DNA from: a candidate division WWE3 bacterium
GTDB lineage: Bacteria > Patescibacteriota > 4484-211 > JAGQKX01
Assembly (NCBI GenBank): GCA_020429905.1
Contig: JAGQKX010000054.1
Span: 1-5,146, forward strand
Length of the DNA: 5,146 nucleotides
Reading direction: 5' to 3'
The notes beneath the pieces are model-generated. The model searched no databases and was not told the origin of the DNA. It was given only the letters and a program-made list of their open reading frames with translations. A program made the translations under genes and the position numbers. Positions 1-5,087 of the stretch are shown piece after piece (position 1 is the stretch's first letter; the number at the start of each line of letters is the position of its first letter).

Positions 1-76
1 CGTGGGTGATCAATTTGAAGTTCAAAAAGTCGACCCACTGTATATGTGGAGAGAGACAACTATAGGAATTGTATAG
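1..76 (+). CDS. possible C-terminal end of an upstream gene (partial)
   Basis: Reading from base 2, the frame is open from the left edge to a TAG at 74-76 and gives 24 residues beginning VGDQFEVQKVDPLY and ending in TTIGIV. The composition is protein-like, with alternating hydrophobic and charged residues as in beta strands. The other two forward frames close at once (TGA at 7-9) or read less naturally before a TAG at 63-65. The frame ends 65 nt before the ATPase start, and a promoter fits in that gap, so this would be a separate transcription unit or one with its own downstream promoter. I do not recognise the family. An open frame of 24 codons is not rare by chance, so this is a tentative call. 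Confidence 0.4.
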   Translation, partial: VGDQFEVQKVDPLYMWRETTIGIV

Positions 77-82
77 ACCAGA

Positions 83-132
83 GTACTATTTGTCAATATA
101 TTCCAGGGGAATTACAATGAATTAAATAGTAC
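83..132. repeat. 9-bp perfect inverted repeat bracketing the promoter
   Basis: GTACTATTT at 83-91 is the exact reverse complement of AAATAGTAC at 124-132, with 32 nt between. The left arm abuts and slightly overlaps the -35 box and the right arm covers the predicted transcription start. This is the geometry of a two-site operator or looped repressor site. If transcription starts further upstream, the same arms could pair in RNA around a purine-rich AGGGGA (105-110). A smaller hairpin, ATTCC (100-104) with GGAAT (108-112), lies inside. The repeat is plain in the sequence; its function is inferred. Confidence 0.55.
90..118 (+). promoter_or_regulatory. sigma70-type promoter for the ATPase operon
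   Basis: TTGTCA at 90-95 matches the -35 consensus at 5 of 6 positions. After exactly 17 bp, TACAAT at 113-118 matches the -10 consensus at 5 of 6. Transcription would begin around 124-126, leaving only about 15-17 nt before the ATG at 141, with no Shine-Dalgarno in that leader. It lies directly upstream of the first gene of the three-gene set, and I see no comparable promoter between the later genes. The call rests on sequence match alone. Confidence 0.6.
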
Positions 133-140
133 AATTTTCA

Positions 141-2798
141 ATGTTAGACTTGAATTTTCTTACGCCATCCTCAACGCTAAATATTATTGTGGTCGTCATC
201 GCAATTGCCGTTTTTTCTTTTGCCTTGGCGCTTCGAGCCCTCAGAAACCGACTCAAAACGCCGGATCTCGATGAAGGCATTGAAGAACGTCTCGTCTTAG
301 AAATTAAAGTCCCTAAGTTTAATGAACAAGGTCCGGTAGCCGCAGGTATCATGTTCTCTGCACTCCACGGATTACTTGAAAAAGAAGGGGCAAACGTACA
401 TGTTTCTTTTGAAATAGCGGCCGATTCGCAAGGAGTGAAATTCTATACCGTCGTTCCGCCTTTTTTTGAAAAATTCGTAAAATCTCAAATTTACGCTCAA
501 TATCCAGAAGCAGAAATTAATGTGGTAGAAGATTACGCGTCGAATTTTAGTCCTGCCACTGATGCGGTTGCCGCGACTGAACTATCGATCTCAAAACCAT
601 ATTTTTTCCCGATTAAGACATTCCCAGATTTCGAAGTCGATCCGTTGGCAGCGATTACTTCGGCGGTTGATGAACGTATTGGAACACAACGAGCCTGGAT
701 TCAATTGTTGATACGCCCCGTTGACGATACTTGGCAGAAAATTGGTTATGAATATATCTCTGCCGTAAAAACGGGAACCGAGTTTGAGCAAGGGGGAGAG
801 AATGAATTTGTGGCAATTTTTAAACAATTAGGTAAAGAGTTTTTAACCGTGCTGGTCTCAATTCCCGTAAGTATTTTTACGGGAGGCATAGCCGATCCAG
901 CAGCATCAAAAGATAAGGAAAAAAAGAAAAAAGAGATCGTGCTTACGGCAGGTGAAGAAACAGCCATTAAATCAATTGAGAACAAATTGGCGAAACTGGG
1001 ATTTGAATCGTGTGTCAGGATTGTTGGCATTGGCGCTAATCAGGCCGAAGCCGATCAGCAAATTGGGGCGTTAACTTCAGCCCTAAAACAGTTTTCTGCG
1101 GCTAACCTTAACAGTTTTGTTCGAAAAGATGCTACCGATGGGCTGAAATCTATCGAACAATATCAAAAACGGATCTTAGTGCCGTCAAAAAGCGATCCGC
1201 TTATTCTCGACACAGAAGAACTCGCGTCATTATTCCATTTACCAAATGTGTCCGTGGCGACACCCAATATTGCTTGGACCAAAGCTAAAAAAGCTGAATA
1301 TCCGTTAGATCTTCCGGTAAATGTTGAACCGGCGCTGGGAGTAACTACCTTTAGAAATGAACGGATCAAATTTGGCATCAAACGTGATGATAGACGTCGG
1401 CACATGTATATCATCGGGAAAACTGGTACGGGTAAATCTACTATGATGCAAAACATGGCAATTAGTGACATCTATAACGGGGAAGGATTAGCCTTTATTG
1501 ATCCGCACGGTGATTCTATTGATCTGCTTCTGGAACATATTCCTGACCACCGTATGGAAGATGTTGTGCTCTTTGATCCATCAGACTTAAATTATCCTTT
1601 GGCCATTAACATGTTGGAGTTGTTCGACCCCGAACAAAAAGGTCTCGTAGCCAGCGGACTGATTGAAGTGTTCAGAAAACGATTTGAATTCAGTTGGGGT
1701 CCTCGTTTGGAACACTTACTCCGTCATCTTATTTTGTCATTGCTCGAAATTCCTGGCAGCACATTACTGGGAATCACCCGCATGCTTACCGATTTAACCT
1801 ACCGTCGATATATTGTCCATTTGCTCGAAGATCCAGTCATGATTGATTTTTGGAATAATGAATATCCGCAGCTCGAAGATTCTCGATCGGGTGGTGAAGC
1901 AATTGCGCCTATTCAAAACCGTATCGGGCAATTTTTGGCAAGTCCAATTATTCGAAACTTAGTGAGTAATGCCCGCTCCACGGTGCAGTTTGACGAGATT
2001 ATGAACCAACAGAAAATTTTCTTAGTAAACTTATCCAAAGGTAAAATCGGAGATGATAACTCAAACATTCTCGGTAGTTTAATTGTGTCACGTTTGCAGT
2101 TTGCCGCCATGGCGCGAGTAAAAATCCCAGAGAAAGAGCGTAAAGATTTCTATTTGTACGTAGATGAGTTCCAAAACTTCATTTCTTCGTCTTTTGCGAC
2201 GATTTTGTCTGAAGCCCGAAAATATCGATTATGCCTAATCATGGCGCACCAATATATTGGCCAATTGGAGCAATCTGGACTTTCAAACTCTGCTGAGGTT
2301 CGTGAAGCTGTTTTTGGTAACGTAGGGTCGATGCTGGCGTTCACCATTGGTCAGAGCGATGCTGAAGTGCTCGCTAAGGAATTTGCTGGAATATTTGATG
2401 AGAGCGACTTTGTTACCTTGGAACGATTCAATATGTATCTAAAATTGATGATCGATCTGACGCAGAGCCGTCCGTTCAGTGCCGGAAGCTTACCGATCGA
2501 TGAGGGCCTTCGTACAAACAACAAGGAAAAAGTGATAGAATTATCACGTAAAAAGTACGGTGTACCAAAACAATTAGTCGAGAAGCGTATTTCGGATTGG
2601 TCTGCCAAAGTATTTGCCCCCGGTATGGACGACGATATCGTAAGTAGATTGCGCCTACAACGCCAATCACAAGCGGATAAAGCTCGCATGGATAACGTTA
2701 ATCAATTGAATATAGAAACCAATGCAACTCAAGAGAACGTAGTTACTTCACCCGAGGAAGTATTTATAGAAGAAAAACAAGATGAACAACACACCTAA
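141..2798 (+). CDS. membrane-anchored type IV secretion-like ATPase (HerA/FtsK superfamily, VirD4/TraD-related)
   Basis: This 885-residue protein is predicted to be a hexameric ATPase that moves DNA or protein at the inner membrane. Residues about 13-32 form one membrane segment followed by RALRNRLK, placing the body in the cytoplasm. Residues about 50-400 are an N-terminal region starting EIKVPKFNEQGPVAA, interrupted by a Lys-rich linker near 257-265. The motor follows. Walker A is GKTGTGKST at 426-434 (K432, S433), and FIDPHGD at 452-458 is a motif typical of this T4SS-type family. Walker B is YLYVDEFQNF at about 671-680 (D675, E676), and MAHQY at 701-705 resembles the motif III/sensor Gln of HerA/TraD ATPases. 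The last ~50 residues are polar and probably disordered. ATG 141 has no Shine-Dalgarno but precedes the membrane segment directly; an in-frame TAA at 123-125 rules out a longer form. The 3' end overlaps the next gene by 17 nt. Family assignment is firm. The substrate is unknown, and no relaxase or pilus gene is present in the window to define it. Confidence 0.93.
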   Translation: MLDLNFLTPSSTLNIIVVVIAIAVFSFALALRALRNRLKTPDLDEGIEERLVLEIKVPKFNEQGPVAAGIMFSALHGLLEKEGANVHVSFEIAADSQGVKFYTVVPPFFEKFVKSQIYAQYPEAEINVVEDYASNFSPATDAVAATELSISKPYFFPIKTFPDFEVDPLAAITSAVDERIGTQRAWIQLLIRPVDDTWQKIGYEYISAVKTGTEFEQGGENEFVAIFKQLGKEFLTVLVSIPVSIFTGGIADPAASKDKEKKKKEIVLTAGEETAIKSIENKLAKLGFESCVRIVGIGANQAEADQQIGALTSALKQFSAANLNSFVRKDATDGLKSIEQYQKRILVPSKSDPLILDTEELASLFHLPNVSVATPNIAWTKAKKAEYPLDLPVNVEPALGVTTFRNERIKFGIKRDDRRRHMYIIGKTGTGKSTMMQNMAISDIYNGEGLAFIDPHGDSIDLLLEHIPDHRMEDVVLFDPSDLNYPLAINMLELFDPEQKGLVASGLIEVFRKRFEFSWGPRLEHLLRHLILSLLEIPGSTLLGITRMLTDLTYRRYIVHLLEDPVMIDFWNNEYPQLEDSRSGGEAIAPIQNRIGQFLASPIIRNLVSNARSTVQFDEIMNQQKIFLVNLSKGKIGDDNSNILGSLIVSRLQFAAMARVKIPEKERKDFYLYVDEFQNFISSSFATILSEARKYRLCLIMAHQYIGQLEQSGLSNSAEVREAVFGNVGSMLAFTIGQSDAEVLAKEFAGIFDESDFVTLERFNMYLKLMIDLTQSRPFSAGSLPIDEGLRTNNKEKVIELSRKKYGVPKQLVEKRISDWSAKVFAPGMDDDIVSRLRLQRQSQADKARMDNVNQLNIETNATQENVVTSPEEVFIEEKQDEQHT
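864..883 (+). repeat. 7-bp perfect hairpin inside the ATPase gene
   Basis: CCCGTAA at 864-870 and TTACGGG at 877-883 are exact reverse complements separated by a 6-nt loop (GTATTT). There is no following T-run, so it is not an intrinsic terminator. It lies 37 nt upstream of the slippery A-rich stretch, in a part of the gene coding for IPVSIFTGG. It may be incidental to coding. Confidence 0.45.
915..955 (+). promoter_or_regulatory. possible -1 frameshift site (A AAA AAG) within the ATPase gene
   Basis: Bases 920-926 read A AAA AAG with AAA and AAG in the coding frame, the same slippery heptamer used in E. coli dnaX. A -1 slip would add nine residues (EKRDRAYGR) and stop at TGA 953-955, giving a protein of about 271 residues. 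That product would keep the membrane anchor and part of the N-terminal region but lose the ATPase. It lies in a Lys-rich linker, where such a heptamer can arise by chance. An AAGGA at 915-919 lies too close to match the dnaX spacing, and only a weak 3-4 bp hairpin (938-947) follows. Speculative. Confidence 0.2.
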
Positions 2799-3897
2799 TG
2801 ACAACTACAATGACATGAAGAGTAAGATCGATATGGCGGAAAAGCAAATTGCCGAGATGAAAGCCATGCTTGCCTCTATGTCTACTGAAAATGAAGATCA
2901 GCCCAAGCCACAAACTACAGAAAATCAACAAAACACCCCTCAACAGCGTCCTCCCGAGAAGCAACCGGTAAGTCAGAAAGATCCATCTGCTTCAAAGCAA
3001 AATTCTAGTAACAGTGCTCAAGCATCACAGCCCAAAGCCACAGAAAAAACAGCTGAAGCCCAACCGCCCAAACAAGATGAGAAACCAAAAGAAGATACAG
3101 CTGCTGAAAAGAAGGGTACCCCTTCTGAGGCAGGCGGTGCAGACACATCCGAGGGCGAAGAAGGCCAAGAAACCATTATTGGTAAACAAGGGTACTTTGA
3201 CGGGATTTTCATGATTTCCGATGGAGACGAGAAAAAATATCAACTTCCCCCTAATTATGTGAGCAAATCGATGCTCGTGATTGGTGACCGATTAGAAATA
3301 GTTGAAGTGGACGAAACCGGTTCGCGCTACTCATTTAAACAGCTTGATCATGTTGAGCGCAAGGAAATCGAGGGTATTTTAACGAAAAAGGATAATCAAT
3401 GGGCGGTGCATACACAAGATGGTATTTATTATGTGGTCGCGGCTGCAGTGAAGTACTACGGCGGTGAAATAGGGGATAAGGCGATTGTTATTGTTCCCGC
3501 TCAAGACGTTCCGGTGGAAAATATCGAATGGGCTGCCTTAAAAGAGTTGCACAAAATCGATGAGAGTAAAGGGTTGATCCCTCAGACACCAAAACCGCAG
3601 CCTAACTATAACCAACAAAAACAGCAGTCTCAGCCACAACAACCTAAAAAACAAACTCCAGCGGTTCAGCAAACTCCCGTGTCTCCAGCGCAGGGTACAA
3701 ATAATGCGCCTCCTCAGCAGGCGCCGGCTGCAAATGTAACCCCTAATTTTGATCAACAAATACCGCTCGCCCCAGCAACCACACCTCAGGCGCCCTCAGA
3801 AAAAACAGGTGAAGTGACTGTTTCTCATGAACCTCAATCGGGAGATTCGGTAGGAGAGGTTGATTTAACCGATGAGCAACTGTGGGAGTTACGCTAA
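2782..3897 (+). CDS. coiled-coil protein with a conserved beta-rich core and disordered flanks, probable CPR-specific family
   Basis: The 371-residue protein has five parts. Residues about 12-34 form a short amphipathic helix (KIDMAEKQIAEMKAML) suited to coiled-coil oligomerisation. Residues 35-130 are a Pro/Gln/Lys/Glu-rich disordered linker. Residues about 131-256 are an ordered, beta-rich core with IGKQGYFDG, PPNYVSKSMLVIGD (156-169) and a closing WAALKEL (250-256). Residues 257-355 are a second Q/P-rich linker, and the last residues, EVDLTDEQLWELR, are a short acidic amphipathic end. From memory, the PPNYxSKSxLVxGD core recurs in CPR genomes, sometimes labelled ribosomal protein L7/L12; I see no L7/L12 features here and would not use that name. 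No signal peptide or membrane segment is seen, so it should be cytoplasmic. It overlaps the ATPase gene by 17 nt in another frame, suggesting coupled translation and a functional partnership. The start is uncertain: ATG 2782 and in-frame ATG 2815 both lack a good Shine-Dalgarno. Function unknown. Confidence 0.9.
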   Translation: MNNTPNDNYNDMKSKIDMAEKQIAEMKAMLASMSTENEDQPKPQTTENQQNTPQQRPPEKQPVSQKDPSASKQNSSNSAQASQPKATEKTAEAQPPKQDEKPKEDTAAEKKGTPSEAGGADTSEGEEGQETIIGKQGYFDGIFMISDGDEKKYQLPPNYVSKSMLVIGDRLEIVEVDETGSRYSFKQLDHVERKEIEGILTKKDNQWAVHTQDGIYYVVAAAVKYYGGEIGDKAIVIVPAQDVPVENIEWAALKELHKIDESKGLIPQTPKPQPNYNQQKQQSQPQQPKKQTPAVQQTPVSPAQGTNNAPPQQAPAANVTPNFDQQIPLAPATTPQAPSEKTGEVTVSHEPQSGDSVGEVDLTDEQLWELR

Positions 3898-3912
3898 CTC
3901 GCTCACATTTTT

Positions 3913-4704
3913 ATGCCTAAACGAACTCTTTTTGTGTTTATCTCAGTCATCTATGGAGCGTCCATTGCAGCGTTATTTTTCTTCAATGCATATTTTCCTG
4001 GGCCGTTGTTCAGTTTTTCTTTGCTTCTGTGGATTGTTTGTTTATCCGTAGCCTTTATTTACGTCCTAAAAAGTGATTTTCATTTCCCGGAGTACATTAT
4101 TTTCTCGGTGGTCCCATTTTTAATGAGTGTTGCAGTTATTTATCTTTTTTTTATGGCTGATGGCGACCCTTTCTTTATGGTAGTTATCTCGTTATTTGCC
4201 ACGATCCTTCTTTATATCACGTTACTAACGATTAACATTATTAATGCGGCGACTGTCCGCACCGTGCCCTTATTAAAGGCGGCTCGTTCGAGTCTTGTGA
4301 TTGTCATCGGAATAACCAGCTTTTTATGGTCAACGTTCATTATTATTAACCCGTTGAGCGTAGAATTCGCTGCTTGGCTGTGGGCCTTCTACACTTTCTT
4401 AGTGAGTATCGTATATTTTTATTTGAGCAAAATCGAAGTTGTCGACGAATTTGTTTCGCGAGTAGCGGTACCCATACATGAGGCAATCGTTGTCTCCATA
4501 TTGATGATTGTATTAGTAATTCTCACGAGTTCCTGGAATATCAGCACACCTGTACGAGTCATTTATTGGACCGCATCGTTAATGGTGTTTTTGGTTACAA
4601 TACAAGGGAAGATGACACGTAGTTTGACGAGTAAAGGACTGAGCGAATTAATACTTTTGTCCTGGGTGCTCTTTGTGGTTGCCCTGATCAGTGGCCTGGG
4701 CTAG
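3913..4704 (+). CDS. polytopic membrane protein of unknown function (about nine membrane segments)
   Basis: The 263-residue protein is almost entirely hydrophobic. Likely membrane segments are at about 5-25, 32-52, 60-82, 87-111, 127-147, 151-171, 190-208, 213-231 and 244-262. With the N-terminal MPKR inside, the basic loops TVRTVPLLKAARSS (114-127) and QGKMTRSLTSKG (231-242) and the charged loop 172-190 all fall on the cytoplasmic side, and the outer loops are very short. This fits the positive-inside rule and puts the C-terminus outside. There are no obvious charged or catalytic residues within the membrane spans apart from Asn and Glu at the edges. The start at 3913 lies 15 nt after the preceding stop, in the same frame and without a Shine-Dalgarno, so it probably depends on coupling or a leader-independent mechanism. 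I do not recognise the family. Position suggests a membrane partner of the upstream ATPase; a small transporter or an unrelated membrane protein is also possible. Confidence 0.88.
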   Translation: MPKRTLFVFISVIYGASIAALFFFNAYFPGPLFSFSLLLWIVCLSVAFIYVLKSDFHFPEYIIFSVVPFLMSVAVIYLFFMADGDPFFMVVISLFATILLYITLLTINIINAATVRTVPLLKAARSSLVIVIGITSFLWSTFIIINPLSVEFAAWLWAFYTFLVSIVYFYLSKIEVVDEFVSRVAVPIHEAIVVSILMIVLVILTSSWNISTPVRVIYWTASLMVFLVTIQGKMTRSLTSKGLSELILLSWVLFVVALISGLG

Positions 4705-4821
4705 GGGAGAGGAAGTTAAAAACAAGGCCATATATTAGGGATATTTCTCTTGTATCTTACTTCTGGGTAACTTTCCATAAATAATATTAAAAATGCTTTA
4801 TATTATTCAATATTTTTGTGT

Positions 4822-4957
4822 GTTCCAATGAAAGAGTAGGGGAACTTACCTAATTTTTAGCTTAGGAGCGGTTTTGGGGGATAAATTTCATTGATTGGCG
4901 AATTTAATTTACCGCTATAACTCAACCAAAAACAAGTGCGTACTCAAGTTTTGGTTG
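4822..4957 (+). other. run of four adjacent inverted repeats, possible structured RNA
   Basis: Four stems follow one another with little gap. They are GTTCC 4822-4826 with GGAAC 4841-4845, and CCTAA 4849-4853 with TTAGG 4862-4866. The third is AGCGGT 4867-4872 with ACCGCT 4911-4916, enclosing AAATT 4883-4887 with AATTT 4901-4905. The fourth is CAACCAAAA 4923-4931 with TTTTGGTTG 4949-4957, extendable by a C-G pair across a bulged A. The second and third stems abut and could stack. It does not match tRNA, tmRNA, SRP RNA, RNase P or T-box patterns that I can recognise. It may be a small RNA, an untranslated leader or chance repeats in AT-rich DNA. Confidence 0.3.
4923..4957. repeat. 9-bp perfect inverted repeat
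   Basis: CAACCAAAA at 4923-4931 is the exact reverse complement of TTTTGGTTG at 4949-4957, with 17 nt between. The intervening bases can add a C4933-G4948 pair and a short AGT/ACT stem. No T-run follows on either strand, so it is not a standard terminator. It is the strongest single stem in the intergenic region. Confidence 0.55.
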
Positions 4958-5026
4958 TTATGAAAGGCAAAATTGGGGTCAAATTAGGGTGGGGGATGTA
5001 ATTATTATAGGTCATATTACTATAGG

Positions 5027-5050
5027 GTGATATATTCACTATGCTATAAG
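5027..5050 (+). promoter_or_regulatory. possible extended -10 promoter with an adjacent small palindrome
   Basis: TGC followed by TATAAG at 5042-5050 fits an extended -10 element (TGn plus 5 of 6 matches to TATAAT). There is no recognisable -35 box at 16-18 bp. GTGA (5027-5030) and TCAC (5036-5039) form a small inverted repeat just upstream, and a perfect GTATATATAC palindrome lies downstream at 5065-5074. It could drive the frame starting at 5088, giving a leader of about 30 nt. Weak evidence in an AT-rich region. Confidence 0.3.
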
Positions 5051-5087
5051 TCGGCAAGTATGGTGTATATATACGTCAAGGATTAAC

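Larger units (their letters stand above)
4705..5087. other. intergenic region without a convincing gene
   Basis: No open frame of useful length is present on either strand; the longest I find are about 12-20 codons without a Shine-Dalgarno (for example 4793-4831 and 4960-5001 on the plus strand, 4716-4778 on the minus strand). The base composition is more AT-rich than in the genes. It includes a roughly 40-bp patch at 4778-4817 with only three G/C bases. It also contains consecutive inverted repeats at 4822-4957, G-runs at 4975-4995 and two small palindromes near 5027-5074. No classical hairpin-plus-T-run terminator is seen after the operon; the best stem there (TGGCCT 4692-4697 with AGGCCA 4725-4730) has a 27-nt loop and no T-run. 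Confidence 0.7.

Noticed and set aside
2..38. Nested inverted repeats GTGGGT/ACCCAC (2-7, 33-38) and TTTGAA/TTCAAA (14-26)
   Set aside because: They fall in the probable end of an upstream coding region, the outer stem is only 6 bp with a 25-nt loop, and no terminator T-run follows. They would deserve another look if the 1-76 frame proves not to be coding.
122..352. Minus-strand open frame opposite the ATPase start
   Set aside because: It lies opposite the conserved-looking N-terminus and membrane segment of the ATPase and has a low-complexity Ser/Arg-rich product; it is a shadow of the real gene, as are the other antisense frames in 591-2964 and 3018-3759.
3014..3214. Plus-strand overlapping frame inside the coiled-coil gene
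   Set aside because: It arises from the Lys/Pro/Gln-rich linker read in another frame; the product is a basic low-complexity peptide with no Shine-Dalgarno.
3583..3846. Q/P-rich repeats in the second gene as a tandem repeat or recombination hotspot
   Set aside because: The similarity is compositional; no exact repeat unit recurs in register at the DNA level.
4702..4715. Purine-rich, Shine-Dalgarno-like stretch right after the third gene's stop
   Set aside because: No ATG, GTG or TTG follows at usable distance, so it does not announce a gene.
4692..4730. TGGCCT/AGGCCA stem at the end of the operon as a terminator
   Set aside because: The loop is 27 nt, the stem only 6 bp, and no T-run follows.
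4981..4995. AGGGTGG as a T-box antiterminator element
   Set aside because: The conserved ACCGCG part does not follow, and there is no Stem I or aminoacyl-tRNA-related gene.
4960..5001. 13-codon ORF (MKGKIGVKLGWGM) directly after the 4923-4957 hairpin
   Set aside because: There is no Shine-Dalgarno, it is very short and its Gly content just reflects the G-runs; nothing supports translation.
5019..5027. ACTATAGGG, resembling the core of a T7-type phage promoter (a similar ACTATAGG at 59-66)
   Set aside because: Only the last 9 positions match; the upstream specificity part of a T7-type promoter is absent and there is no phage gene nearby.
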